Source: Enoplolaimus lenunculus (Eukaryota > Nematoda > Enoplea > Enoplida > Thoracostomopsidae). Taken from it: a stretch of 64,000 nt of DNA. This document shows, in pieces, positions 1-12,269 of this stretch. The notes under the pieces are model-generated. The model worked only from the letters and a program-made list of their open reading frames with translations. It ran no database searches and was not told where the DNA came from. Position 1 is the stretch's first letter; each line of letters begins with the position of its first letter. The position numbers were made by a program, and so were the translations under genes. The DNA is taken from positions 1-64,000 of the forward strand of contig JASANG010002873.1 of NCBI GenBank assembly GCA_030248215.1. The letters run 5' to 3'.

Positions 1-100
1 ACCCTGTCAAATTTTAAAATATTTAGTTTTTGTTTGGAGTTCCAACCTATAACCATTTTGTATCTAAGTATCGACAGTGTGACAATAAAAATATTTAGTA

Positions 101-515
101 CTTTATTGACCCGAATAAAAGGGGGACGGGTAATAAGAGGGGGTCCCCATTTTGAGTCAGAATCAATTGGAGTCCGTATCCCTAATAAGAGTCCGTAAGC
201 GGATGGAGTTCCTAAATCCTAATTAGAGTACAGGAATGTCACATAACCCTAATTGTAACGCATAAATGACTCCAGGACCAAATAACTTGCGTTTACATTC
301 CAAAAGTATAGCCTTGTATTATCGCTCAAGCTATTGAAACGAGACAAATAAACGTTTAATTCAGCGGATAATTGCAGTACGGGATATATATCAGTAACGA
401 AGAACGGCGGAGCGTGGGTTAAAAATAAATAACAGTGCGTAACCGAATAACAAGGGGAGTACCCTCTGGAGAGACCAAATAAATATCAGTCCCCCTCTTT
501 TTCGGGTCACTACAG
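101..515. mobile_element. Tc1/mariner-like MITE (family A, CTGTAGTGACCCG ends)
   Basis: Flanked by TA on both sides (99-100 and 516-517). The left end is CTTTATTGACCCGAATAAA and the right end is the reverse complement of CTGTAGTGACCCGAAAAAG. The interior is nearly colinear with the element at 54452-54898. No transposase is present. TA target choice and length fit a non-autonomous IS630/Tc1/mariner element. Confidence 0.72.
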
Positions 516-1217
516 TACAATCCATAGTTTTGATACAATGTGTCATTGTCATGGTCGGACGCAAAGCTGATAGTTGCAATCACAAGTATATGGCTATACT
601 CTACTGTTTGGTTTTATGTGCACAATCTTTGCCTTGTACTGTTTTGTGCCTAAATAAATTGCGTAAACGTTACTTTTTACACTGAGCAGAAATCAAATAC
701 TACGCAAAGTATGGTTCATCTTCGTCTGAAGGGCGTACCGTTTTCCGTAGCACTCCAGTAGACCAAGTTTAAGCTTTAATCGTTAGACTAGTTTTTTGCT
801 TCACACAAAATAAAGGGTGTATTCAAGAAATATTGTTTGAAATTTAAGACAATTGTCTTTATACAGACTGCAGACCAGAGTGCGACATTATCCGCGAGTG
901 TGCGAATAGAAACCGCGAAAGCGTGGCCTATCGATCCTTTTGACTAGAGGGTTTCAATCAAGAGGTGTCAGAAAAACGCGGGTTGGGTAAAGAATTTCAG
1001 GCGCGAGTATACTCGCGGGTAAAGGTTTTTATCACGCGGGTGAAAATTCACAGTTTTCACCCGAAGTTTTAAGATACTAATGTAAATAGAGCCGCTGACA
1101 AATTTTTTCGGCGTAAAAGCCGGACACAATATTTTAACGGCTTTCCAAGCCCAAACGGTTCGAGTTGACACCTGAAGCCCCTCTGGCTACGACCTTGGTT
1201 ATTGTATATGTTTTTTG

Positions 1218-1628
1218 TAGCCCAAGTCGTAATTCAGCCCAATTCTGAATTGGGCTAGTCCAAAGCGGAATTACGACTTGGGCTAACCCAAGGAAGAATC
1301 ATGTCATTTAATAAATTTGTGTGTTCTCTAATTTGTTACTTGATAGTCGTAATCCTGCTTGATTCCACTTTACTCAGTAAAACAAACTGTTAGGTAGCCT
1401 GTAAATGGCGATTGCTTAGCCAATCGGAAAATAGAATTTGCACCAGCCAATCATATTTGAGTATGGCATTTACGTAGTAAGCAATCACAAGGCCTACACT
1501 TGTTGCATAAAAAGAATTACGCCGTAGGCTAGTCCAAGTCTTAATCACGCCCTAAACTAGCCCAATTCGAAATTGGACTAGATTGTGCTAGCAAAATTCG
1601 GAATTGGGCTAAATTACGACTTGGGCTA
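1218..1628. mobile_element. Foldback element with TAGCCCAAGTCGTAATT ends
   Basis: Begins TAGCCCAAGTCGTAATT and ends AATTACGACTTGGGCTA, an exact 17-bp inverted repeat. Nested inside are further palindromes on GCCCAATTC/GAATTGGGC at 1237-1280 and 1555-1620. The interior has no ORF. It is probably a non-autonomous foldback-type transposon. Confidence 0.6.
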
Positions 1629-1949
1629 CGACATATATAATGTATATATATAAATAAATTTTCTAGGCTACCGCCTCTAAACCCTACGATTTCAAGGGAT
1701 CACAAGCAGAATCGGATGCTGCCGTTTTCATGCCCCCGCACTAAACGATTCGAAACCTTTTATCCGTTTTCGGTTTTTACTTTCCGTTTACACCTTAAAA
1801 CATGGCCGGTCATTTGCCGACCGCCGGCCGATATTCAAATTTTTAAAATTATCAAGCATTTGTATAATATCGTTACGTTTCCAGAAGCTATGCCAGTCAT
1901 TTTAAGCTCTGTATCCACAAGAAACACGGTGAGCTGGCTACGACGGGCC

Positions 1950-2096
1950 TGACACACTTAAGTTTATGTAAATACTTAAGTTGACAATGGCCTTTATTTG
2001 GCGCTTCTTTGGTTGTGCTCGAAAATTTAAGTAATTACTTAAGTCGGCGACTTAAGTAATTATTTAAGTAGGCGACTTTAAGTAATATTACTTAAG
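1950..2096. repeat. ACTTAAGTA-rich element fragment (family H)
   Basis: Repeated palindromic CTTAAGTAATTACTTAAG and GGCGACTTAAG units. They match the ends of the elements at 59.3 and 61.0 kb. Confidence 0.45.
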
Positions 2097-2275
2097 CCAG
2101 TAACGGATCCAGGATCTCAAAATGGGGGGGACAAAATTTCACAGGTAATAAACTTTACTTTTGACCAACACACAAACCACGAACTATTGTCACAAAATTA
2201 CTGTATCATTTTTGTCGAGATGCTGTTGCGGAGGGCCCATGGCCGGGGTGCCCCCCATGGATCTTCCATTGATAA
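2097..2275. mobile_element. GGATCC-ended MITE (family G), reverse copy
   Basis: Matches 3838-4039 in reverse orientation: GGATCCAGGATCTCAAAATG at the left, and CTGTTGCGGAGGGCCCATGG near the right. The right terminus is degenerate. Confidence 0.5.
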
Positions 2276-2921
2276 GCATAGCTCAAAAGCAAATACTTAA
2301 GATTTTAGAAACACAGCCAATATTTCAATATTTTATGACTCATATTTTGAAAATTCGTCAATAAAACATTCCGATAAATAATTCAAAATTCGTGTTTTAA
2401 AAGTAGTTTTTTTTTCAATTTTTGAAAACTATAGAAAATGCGAGAAATAATTTATTATTTGTGTGAGTCATTGTAGTTAAAAACGTATGACTTGAAAATA
2501 TTGAGTTGCAATATTTAAGCGAAATACGTAAAATATAATGTTTTATAGTTTTGAATTTTATTTTTCACTCTCCGTTTTGTTTTATTGAAGATAGCATTGT
2601 GTGCGTTGACGTTTCCAAAAGATTTTACAGATTTTTATATAACGGGCCGTCGCAGCGCCAAGGGGGGTGGGCCAGGGGGTGGTTCAACTTCGCATTTTCG
2701 CAAAAATTTTACCACCCCCCGTCCTTCAGATTTACAACCTTGCTTGTAAGTCAACAAAAAACCTTGTATGCCCCTTCTGAAAAAGTTCTGGCCCAACTAA
2801 CAAGGTAAGCTGACTACGGGTGATGTAAAACTCTTCTATTTTTATTTCTAAAATTTTCGCCTCTTTTCAAATATGTTGACCTGGCTACGGGCACTGGCTG
2901 GTTAATAACCGTCAGAAAAGT

Positions 2922-3054
2922 CGCCCAATGTTACTTTAAGGGGCGTAGATTAAGCGTATTCCTAAGCCTGAGCAATAAAATGTAATCTAGAATCTAAACC
3001 TAGTCTTTTGTGGACCCACCAGAAACCTGGCCGTCCCTTAAAGTAACATGGGCC
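2922..3054. mobile_element. ATGTTACTTTAAGG-ended MITE (family E)
   Basis: Starts CGCCCAATGTTACTTTAAGG and ends CCTTAAAGTAACATGGGCC. About 133 bp, with an interior shared with 11270-11416 (ATGTAATCTAGAATC, GACCCACCAGAAACC). Confidence 0.65.
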
Positions 3055-3237
3055 GAAACGTCGGTAGAAAGCGATAATCAAAACCAAAAATTCGGATCAA
3101 TCGAAATCACCCGTGTACGTCACAAGTTTTGCCCGATATTCTGGACAACTTAACATTTGCATAGGAAACATGTAACACTAAAATTTCTTCTTGTTCTTCG
3201 CTTGTATATTAAGTTCATTCTGCATCGGTTATCGAGC

Positions 3238-3367
3238 GGATCCCCGTGCATGGCCCCCTCAAGGGGCCAAAATTCTTTAACCACGCATGTAAGTCAACGA
3301 AACCCTTGTATGCCCCGTCTGAAAACTTCTTAGCCCCCCCCATAACAAGGTGAGCTGGCTACGGGCA
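3238..3367. mobile_element. Family F repeat
   Basis: Ends in AACAAGGTGAGCTGGCTACG. The core CATGTAAGTCAACGAAACCC is shared with the other copies. A related degraded copy lies at about 2690-2817 and others at about 4043-4384 and 5910-6050. Confidence 0.5.
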
Positions 3368-3388
3368 TGCAACAGTGATTGTATATCA

Positions 3389-3590
3389 GGCCCATGTTTA
3401 GAACAAGGCCGGATCGTTTTCCGGAGGGGCTATAATAGAGTCAGTTTAAGCTTTAGACTAATTTTTGCTTAGTCTTAGGCTTAGGTTTAGGCTTAGGAAT
3501 AGTCACATTCATACGCTTAGGTTTAGGTTCAGACTTAGGCTTAGGAATATGCTTACACTACTGTTCCGGCACTGTTCTATACATGGGCCG
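3389..3590. mobile_element. Family E relative with TTAGGC-like hexamer run
   Basis: Bounded by GGCCCATGTTTAG and ACATGGGCC. The interior contains repeated CTTAGG/TTTAGG hexamers at about 3461-3550. The ends are weaker than in other family E copies. Confidence 0.45.
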
Positions 3591-3837
3591 TATTTCGCAA
3601 TAAACGCCCACGCAACCAGGAACTATTAATATTTTCAGCTGTTCTTCTGTGAGTCATCATCGCCTAGCCAGCAGACAACTGTTCAAACTATAAAAACAAA
3701 TACATGTAAATATATATTATAGATTTATTTGTGTCTCTCTGTAATGTTGGTAGGCGTTCTCACAAACGTGTTGTTGCTTTTATGTTTTTATCAAGAGGGC
3801 GAATTGAAAGCGTTTCGTTAACAGGGTCGGCGTTAAG

Positions 3838-4039
3838 CAATGGCGGATCCGTGGGGGGCCCATCCCGGCCGTGGCCCCATCCAACAGCATCTCGACAAAA
3901 ATTATATAGTGTCAATTGCTGTTCTACACTGTTTATTTCTCTGTGTTAGTTCATGGTTTGTGTGTAAGTCAAAAGTAACTCTATTACCTGTGAAATTTTG
4001 GCACCCCTTCCCATTTTGAGATCCTGGATCCGCCACTGC
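3838..4039. mobile_element. GGATCC-ended MITE (family G)
   Basis: Starts CAATGGCGGATCC and ends GGATCCGCCACTG, giving a TIR of about 13 bp. About 200 bp long with no coding capacity. A short fragment of the same element occurs at about 13223-13283. Confidence 0.55.
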
Positions 4040-4843
4040 CGTTAGGGTAGTTGGGGGCCTCTCAAACAGGTTCGAGGGGGCTCACTATTAATTAGTTTGC
4101 AACTCTTTCGTGATCAGCAAAAATTTTTGTTTGTCAACGTGGGGCCGTCGTAATTGGGCAGTTTGGTGGGTGTTTCCGTCGGCGCCGTTCGAAAATAAGT
4201 ATTTTTGGCTAAAGCAATGTCCATCGTAATCAGACCCGTATCCACTCATCTTGTTTGGGTGGGTTAAAAATTTTTCAGGAGGGGCGTTCAAGGGTTTTCA
4301 ATAACTTACAGGCAAGGTTGAACCTTTTCTGGGTGGGAAGAAATTTTTCCAAAGGGTCTGAGTCCCCCTTTGACTACGGGCCCGTCCGTAATATTCGGTG
4401 CAAAGTATAAAATTTTGTTCTCGAAAATTGTCTTGTGTATATAATGACGTCATCAGAGTCTATTTTGAAATGACTGTATTAAAAAGGATGTATGACTCAG
4501 CGATAGGCAACATTGTTTTGTATAGGTTTTTTGTATGAGTCATCTGTGTTCGGCAAACGTAGTTTGTAATGATGAGTCATTCGAGTGAAATATTTCATGA
4601 TTTCAACAGTAGTTTGCCAGTCATGTGTTGATATTTAATGGTAAACTTTAATGGTTTGGCATGGCAACATGTGTTTTAAACGCTCTCGTTGTGAGGTATT
4701 GGCTTTTGGTTACAAGTTTTTGTATTTTTATCTTGAAATGACGGGGTAATTGGTTTCTTAGGCGGCATTTCCACGTTTTTAGTACAATTTAGCTTCTAAA
4801 CGAAAACACTTGAACTGGATTTTTGTGATGGTTTGAAATAGGG

Positions 4844-5466
4844 AAGGGATGTGCTGATACTAAAATTTTTGCCGATGCAGATACCGATTGTTGAAAGTAC
4901 GCCGATGCCAAACTGATGCCGATTTCAACTGCAGTACACCATGTTTATGCTTGAAGAACAGATAGGATACTAAATTACATTATTATGCGAATACTTAAAT
5001 CCTAACCACCATAAACGATTATAATTTCATGAAAACGGTTCATTTCAATTAAGTTTTGGAAGAGAAACGCAAGAGAGAACAGTTTCTCTGATCAGACACT
5101 GATATTCGCTAAGAAATGAATTTGATAGCATTCCAACTAGGGATGTGCCGATACCAAAATTTTTTGGCCGATGCCGATTCCAACTGCAGTACACAGTGAT
5201 TAATAAACAAATAGGATACTACATAAGTACTACCAATACATCATTATATAAAGCTTAAATCCTAACCATCTAAACCATTATATTTCTGTAAGAACGGTTT
5301 ATTTCAATTGATTTTTTCAAACACAAACGCAAGAGAGATAAACATTCCAACTGACTGTTTTGTGCAAAAAGTATCGGCAAAAATCGGCAATTTTTATGCA
5401 GTGTCGATGCCGATACTCACGAAAAGTGCTGATTATTACCGATGTCGATTAATCGGCACATCCCTA
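4844..5466. mobile_element. Two tandem copies of a GGGATGTGCCGATAC-ended MITE
   Basis: The complete copy is 5138-5466: it starts CTAGGGATGTGCCGATACC and ends ATCGGCACATCCCTA, a long TIR. A second copy at 4844-5137 starts AAGGGATGTGCTGATACTAA, has the same interior (the ATAGGATACT...AATCCTAACCA blocks recur), and lacks its own right end. ATCGGCA-type ends are known in animal hAT-like repeats. No flanking duplication was found. Confidence 0.6.
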
Positions 5467-7002
5467 ATTTTATATCAATAACGATGGGAGGGACGCATAC
5501 AAGTGAAGGAACAGAGTTGGTAACCCCCTTTCGAAATGTTTAGAAATACAAAAAGGACACTTTTTCGATAGCTTACAATAAGCATCGGAATCTTAGCGGT
5601 GAAATTTTTCTTTGCACGACGCCATAATGCCCGCCTGAAGTTAAATCATGGCTATTTCTGGCTATAATTGGTCTGTATCAGTTTCGTACGTCACGAGAGG
5701 GCTGCAAAATCAGTTAAAAGCCATATGCCACGCCAAAGCGGCCGTTTGGTACACGGTTTCGCAACCAGAATATGCTAATACACAAGGCAATAGGGTGTCG
5801 ATTAGGCAAAAGAATTGTTTTCTTTGCTTACGGTTGTGTCGCCAGAAAATTTCAACCAGACGACGTCGCTACTCGTTCGCCTTTCAGGCTCTAGCCACGT
5901 CACAATGCTAAAGGGGGGTTAAAAATTTTCACGAGGTGCAAACAAGGATATTCGATGACTCACAAGCAAGGTTGAAAATTTTCTAGGGGGCCTAAAATTG
6001 TTCCATGAGGGAGGGAGCTCAGACCCCGCCTCCCGTCTGCGGCTGCAAGCCCGTTTAGTTTCGACCCTATACGATTCCAACTAAATTAGTAGTTTGTATA
6101 ACCAAACGTTGCTTGAACGAAAAACGCAATCGCATCATAGTCGTAGCTATCGATATACAATCAAGGATTCTTAATAGAACGGGCAAGATTTTCACATGGG
6201 ACAAGGAAGTTTCAAAAAAATGTGACCAGGAGCGAAGCTGTCCGCAGTTTCGGCCACACCGCACCACCCCTCGTCCTTTGTCTGTAGCTGCTGGTTTGCA
6301 GTATAGCAGTTTTAGTATTCAAATGACGTCATTCGTTCGCAACAACGCAGCCAGCATCAACGTACGCTATTTTTATCAATGAATCATTTTTGTTTACAAA
6401 ATTGCTACGTAATTCTACTACTACACGTGGCTTAATGGTGCAACACGAATGGTGTGTAATATGATGAAATATCACTGTTGGGAGATGACAATGACGGTAT
6501 TTTACGACACGTCATACAACGTTTCAGGTAGCAAGGTCGGACGTGTGTTTCGAGAAATTTCTACTGGCTATTTCGTAATATTTTCGTACGGAACGTGTAA
6601 ATAAAGCTGCGACTGAGTTTGTTGAAGGTATATTGTGTTTTTTGACTGCTTCAATCTTGGTTCGTTCTGCATTTACTTGGAATATTTTTCCATATTTATA
6701 GGGTTTGCTTATGCTTAAGTCATACCTGTTGTCTACGTTTTATCGTTGTATCGCGAATGGATCATGGACGATAGGGAAGCCGCGGGCTCAGGGGCTGCGC
6801 TGTTAACGGGTGTGTGACACGATTGTAAGAAATGTGAATCGAGAAGGGAGAAATATTTTGGCTCCAGTTTTTGGTTTCATTGACCCTTATGGGAAATGGG
6901 AGTCTGAACACAAATAAGACCACAGAATACGGTTAGTATTTTTGCGTCCGAGCGTAGTGAACCAGAAAATTGTTTTTGACCTTTGCAAATTATTCCACAC
7001 AT
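5467..7002. other. Gene-free stretch, mostly unique sequence
   Basis: Apart from a degraded family F repeat at about 5910-6050 I see no ORF of substance, RNA gene or known repeat here. Confidence 0.5.
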
Positions 7003-7174
7003 GGGCGTAGCCAGCTCACTGTGCTAGGGGTGGGGGCTAAACATTTTTTCAGGAGGGGGCTTTTATGGGGTTTCGTTGATTTACAAGCAAGGTTGAGAAT
7101 TTTCTAGGGGGAGGCGGCAAAATTTTTCCATAGAGGGGCTGAGCCCCCCCTTGGTTTACCCTTGGCTACGGGCC
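7003..7174. mobile_element. CGTAGCCA/TGGCTACG repeat (family F)
   Basis: About 170 bp, from GGCGTAGCCAGCTCAC to TTGGCTACGGGCC. The central block TTTACAAGCAAGGTTGAGAA and a purine-rich GGGGGG tract recur in all copies. The ends form a short inverted repeat. No ORF. Confidence 0.6.
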
Positions 7175-8319
7175 CGATTCCACAACGGTAAAAGTGTTTT
7201 AAATAGTTTTGACAAATTTCAGGGGGATATCGCCTTTACCCCCTCATTGTATATTCCCCTGTTATGTCGTCGTGTTACTTTGATATCACATTTAATAAAA
7301 ATCGTTCAGGGCATTAGTCACTTGGCTCCATCCGCCTACACACATCAGTTTCTGTTCTCAGGTTCTTGGAAATAGTTTTAGGATAAACAAACATTTAAGA
7401 GGGTTTGGCCTCGTCTCAGCTTTCAGCGACTTTTGTGTGCCTATTGTGCAAAACGTTGTTATTATCTGTCACCTGATGTTCTCTGTTAAACACCTACGGA
7501 TATATATGTATTATTATTATTATATCATTGTTTATTTACATTCTGCCTATTAAATAATTGTCTCCTGCCGACGCTGTTGTGTTTCTTTTACTATTTTTGA
7601 GCTTTATCAATGAAGATTTTGGGCGGATTTATTTATCTGTGTTTGTATTTTGTCGTATATGGCGGATGTTTGATTTGTCGCATCAGTTATGTGACCCGTA
7701 TTCTCAAATGCATATAGCGCCTATTACGAGTTAGCGATAGCTTTTCAAACTAACGAACTGGTGCAATTGCAGCACAGAAGTAGAGAATATCGAACGCAAT
7801 AAACATGCGGAATTTCAAAGCTCAACATTCCCTGGTTCGAAAGTTACAAGGCATATCAGCAATTGGTAACGGAACCCGAAATGATTTTCATTACCGAATT
7901 ACTGTTGGACTTTATAGAAAACCTACCACAGAACGGCTTAAGCGAATTTTCAGCTTTTCATTGTAGAGTTAGCGAAAACACAACAGAAACATTTTATTAA
8001 TAAAATTGAGCTTCGAAATAACAAATTTTTAAAGACAAAGTTTGCAGTATTTACAAGATTATGGATAATTTGCCACAAAACCGTAAAAATTCCGGTTCAC
8101 GCATCTTTGAATGCAGCAACAGGAACATGAACAACTAGGATATCCGTTAACAACACGTCTAAATTTTCCTTAACTTTTTGAGTGTTATTGGCAAAAAATA
8201 GGTTACATTTATTATTGCAGTAAGCTTCTGAAGCCAAACCTAAACTTTTTGCTTTGTGCGCACTGCAAACAAATGCTATTTTTTGCATCTGCTGATAGAA
8301 AGTGTTCATACGTGAAACC

Positions 8320-8677
8320 ACGGCATGACCGGATATCCGGTTCCGATTTAATATCCGGCGAAAACCGATATCAGTATTCGGTTTCGGTATCCGGTATAAG
8401 CCTACCGGATATTTACGGTTGTGGTGTCGAACGGAGTAAAACGGTTTTTAAAATGTGGACATATTGAAGCAACATCTTGCCACGATTGTATACCTATCAT
8501 ATTTATTATATGCTACGTCCGGTTAATGTTAGGTTCCGCTCAAAAAATTCAATATCCGATTCATGTTCCATCATTTTTATTATATGCCACGTCTGGTTAA
8601 TATCTGGTTCCGCTAAAAAATACAGTATCCGGCTCCAGTTCCGGTATCCGATAAATTAATATCCAGTCGCATCCTTG
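8320..8677. mobile_element. hAT-like MITE with GGATATCCGG ends
   Basis: Left end ACGGCATGACCGGATATCC and right end GGTATCCGATAAATTAATAT then CCAGTCGCATCCTTG, related to the GGTGCGACCGGATAT termini seen at 31537. The flanks GTGAAACC (8312-8319) and GTGAAACA (8678-8685) match at 7 of 8 bases, a slightly decayed hAT-type target duplication. Confidence 0.65.
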
Positions 8678-9310
8678 GTGAAACATTTATGTCTACTGTC
8701 GAACGTGTAGTAGGTTCCAGGCTTCCGAAGGTGATTTCAGAGCCTGTTAAAAGTGTTTTTTTGTTCTTGTACTTAGTGGTGTGTCTCCTTAGTATATATA
8801 CTCGTACTCGACCTTAGTAGCACTCGAACCCAATAAAATCACCCACGGTTTTATGATCCACCACAGCCGACACACGGTTCGTGCCAGAGCTTTATTTGGC
8901 CAGGATATGAACAAGCATCACATTTTAGCAGGAATATGCCGAAACGTCTCCTTAGATTTGGTTCAACCCGGGCCAAGTATTTGGCCCGAAGGTAAAATCT
9001 AGAAGGGGGACATTCCGGCATATTACACCGATAAAGCCTACAAGGCCCGTATTTACATTTGGCTCTTGAATACGTTCCTTCACACTTAGGCTTTGGTTTA
9101 GGAAAAGGTTATCTATATTTTTAAGCCTTGACCAAGGCATTAAATATTGAGGGCAGTGGTACACTTTATTGTATTTTACGGTAAGGCAGGAAGTAGTACT
9201 TTATTCGACGGTACCGTTCGTAAACACACAAAAACATACATCGGAGACTAAAGATTTTAATATTACTACCGTTAACGCAAAATTTCAAAAAATAGGATCT
9301 ATTTGACTCG

Positions 9311-9459
9311 GGGTCGTAGCCAAGGAGAGCCCAGCCCCCCTAAAATACTTTTGCCCTCTAGAATATTTTTAACCTTGCTTGCAAGTCATTGGAAACCATT
9401 GAATGCCCATCCTGAAAAACATTTAGCCCCCTCTAGCAACGGTGAACTGGTTACGGGCC
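9311..9459. mobile_element. Family F repeat, inverted relative to 7003
   Basis: Runs from GGTCGTAGCCAAGG to CTGGTTACGGGCC with the central block AACCTTGCTTGCAAGTCATT, the reverse complement of the core seen at 7003-7174. Confidence 0.55.
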
Positions 9460-9901
9460 TGATTTGACTATATAATGGCCGACGTTAAATACATCTATAA
9501 ATGTATATTTGAATTTGTGAATGAGCTCCTGTGATTATAGTTTTATGAATGGGGAGGTTGGTGATGTGTTTTGTCTACGAATGAATTACAATTAAGTAAA
9601 CACGATGATGGGCAATGACGTAAATACAGCATCAGGTTGACGTCAATGAATTACGAAACGTTTACTGTTTTATGTGTGTGTAAATAATATATGATGATTG
9701 TTTTTTTTCGGATACAGCTTGCTATTCTGATAATTTTAGAACAATGTAGAGTACATAATAGAAAATAATTCGTCTAAATTAAATCGTATCGGTATTTGGT
9801 TTTGCTGGCTTTAAAATGGTCCATTTGACCAAAAATCGAAACGTAGAAGACATTTCCTCACAATCGAAACTAAACCCATGGCTGCGCTTCTACGCACAGT
9901 G

Positions 9902-10160
9902 AAAATACCAATTGGTCTAAGCCAATCTGCAACTCGATGCAAATAGCAGTTTGGCGTAGGCCAATTTGCGATTGTGAGATTTCGCAAAACAACAGTGATG
10001 TAATACCAACGCTGATTGATTGACGGTATTACGTCTGTCGAAATAAGCAAATCTGATTGGACCATAATTTCCATAGCAGTCTGAGCCCAGGCAACACTGC
10101 TATTACATCAAATAGCAGACTGGAGCAGGCCAATTAGTAATTGGCCTAAATAGCAGATTT
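9902..10160. mobile_element. MITE with AATAGCAGATT ends (family I)
   Basis: The right end GGCCTAAATAGCAGATTTG and left block AAATACCAATTGGTCTAAGC are related inverted ends. The interior block AACAACAGTGATGTAATACC also occurs inverted in 11774-12061. Non-coding. Confidence 0.55.
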
Positions 10161-10583
10161 GTCTACGGCATACATACAGCAAAAATAACAGTAGGCGGTG
10201 GGGGGCATGTCGAATTTGTTTGTATGAGATTGAAAACTAAATCAATTTTAGTACTGTTTTTAAATGATGTTGCAATAATATTTTCAATTTACCCGTGTAA
10301 TACCGTGTAGAACTGGTTGAATAATGACGCCCGAAAGATAATATACTTTGCCTGAGGGTTACCATGATGACTTACTGGCTAACAGCGGTTTAGCCAGCCA
10401 GTTAGGATTTGACATGGTGGGTATAACTTAAAAATTTTTTTTGCACCTATAAAATCCAAACGATCATATGTGAACACTGCAAAGTACTTTGTATCCCCAT
10501 ATTTTCGAGAGGAAATACGGGTATTCGTCCTTGGTACGCCCTTTCATTGTTAGCTTTATAGATTGCTTCGAAGGCTTGACTAT

Positions 10584-10710
10584 CTCTCGAGCAGGAGTGT
10601 TGGGCCTGTATTTCATTTCAGATGATTAACTCTCGAGCAGGAGTGTTGGGCCTGTATTTCATTTCAGATGATTTACTCTCGAGCAGGAGTGTTTGCCAGC
10701 ATTTCGTTTC
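10584..10710. repeat. 46-bp tandem repeat, about 2.7 units
   Basis: Units start CTCTCGAGCAGGAGTGTTGG at 10584, 10630 and 10676. The first two are nearly identical and the third diverges after about 15 bp. Non-coding. Confidence 0.75.
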
Positions 10711-10841
10711 GGGAGCGCATACCTGTGTAAACACTCTCAATGTTAAAGTTTGAGAGCAACATCTTGACCTCTGATAACGAGTAATTTTGTATCTTAGTAA
10801 GCTCATGCTCTGAGTTTTATATACCCAAGATTCAGCGCGGG

Positions 10842-10977
10842 CTCGTAGCCAACGGGTGACCAGGGAGGGCTCACCCCCCCGTCAAAATTTTGCCCCCTAG
10901 AAAATTTTCAACCTTGAATACCCCTCTTAAAAAATTTTTAGCCCCGTCTCCTAGCATTATAAGCTGGCTACGTGCCT
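10842..10977. mobile_element. Family F repeat
   Basis: Runs from CTCGTAGCCAACGGG to TAAGCTGGCTACGTGCC. It keeps the CCCCCTAGAAAATTTTCAAC block but has lost part of the core. Confidence 0.5.
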
Positions 10978-11269
10978 GATTGATCGACGCCAAAAACGCT
11001 ATAAAGTGTGTGTTATCTGGTCAAAAATAGAATTTTTCAGTTAAACGTTAAACAAAACAAGCGATGCCGGGCTTTTAATTAGTAACTGTCCCGCCGGCTG
11101 GCGTTCAGCGGATTTTTATTTTGTAGAGGTAGTGCTAAAATTTAGACGGCTATTGAGAAACATGTTTAAAGATCACAAAATAGTCGTGTATAATTAGCTA
11201 AACTTGTCATAATAAATGATGATATTTGGCTGTTTATGTATCATATTTCGATGTCACAACAAAAAGCGT

Positions 11270-11416
11270 TTGGTCTAATGTTACTTTTAGGAGCGTAACA
11301 GTAGATTAAGTGTATTGCTACGCCCAAGTCTAAGCAAAAAATGTAATCTAGAATCGAAACCTACTCTGTTATAGACCCACCAGAAACCGGAACGCCCCTC
11401 AAAGTAACATGGGCCA
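11270..11416. mobile_element. ATGTTACTTTAAGG-ended MITE (family E)
   Basis: Starts TGGTCTAATGTTACTTTTAG and ends CCTCAAAGTAACATGGGCC. The interior is colinear with 2922-3054. Non-coding. Confidence 0.6.
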
Positions 11417-11773
11417 GCGTTTGCATGATTCCTTTTACATTTCAAATATAATAGGCGTGTGATTGCCGGTTGGGTGGGGGGATGAAGTTATGATCGGTCA
11501 GATATTAATGGTATATATTCCGACCCAATGCATAAAGCTACGGCAATTCGTCGTCCGCTAGTGTCCTAAGCCAACGCTAAATCGTAAGGCTAAGTTTAAC
11601 CACAAACCTAAGCCTATGTAAAAGCGTAAGTTTAAGCAAAATCTTAAGCTTAAGCATAATAATAATAGTAATAAGTAAGAAATTATCAAGTTGATGAGAT
11701 TTCGGTATGCATAGATATGATAGGAAGGACAGTATTTGTGCATTACCCAAATACCTACTAAATCATATATGTC

Positions 11774-12061
11774 GTACGCCAATCTGCTATTCAGGCCAAT
11801 TACTAGTTTGATCTCGGCCAATCTGCTATTTTATGTAACAGCAGTGTGGCCTGGGCTAGACTGCTATTGAACTTATGGACCAATCAGATTTGACGATTTC
11901 AACAGGCGCAATACCGGCAACCACTCAGTGTTGATATTACATCACTGTTGTTTAGCGAAATCCCTCAATCACTATTTGGTCTAGGCCAAACTGGTATTCG
12001 CTTCGAATAACAGATTGGCCTAGGCCAATTGGTAAATGGCCTGAATAGCAGATTTGACCAC
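11774..12061. mobile_element. MITE with AATCTGCTATTCAGGCC ends (family I)
   Basis: Starts GCCAATCTGCTATTCAGGCC and ends GGCCTGAATAGCAGATTTG, an almost perfect long TIR. Subterminal GGCCAATTACTA/AATTGGTAAATGGCC blocks extend it. It is in opposite orientation to the copy at 9902-10160. Confidence 0.65.
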
Positions 12062-12269
12062 AACATATACGGCGATTAGTTCATCGAACGTGTGGATTTC
12101 ACTTAGAAAATTAAAGCAACGCCCACTGGAACAAAATGTCCGTATTCATAGACTTCTCTCTCTGTGTGTGGTCTTTAAAAATGTAGACTATTTCTGTTTG
12201 CTAGACACTCTTGTCTAGATTTTGCCAGGAATGATCCGCTTCGCAGTTCAAAACCACCTCCATTATTAT

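Noticed and set aside
3461-3550. TTAGGC-like hexamers as interstitial telomere
   Set aside because: The hexamers are degenerate, short and mostly inside a TIR element, so transposon-borne repeats are the better explanation.
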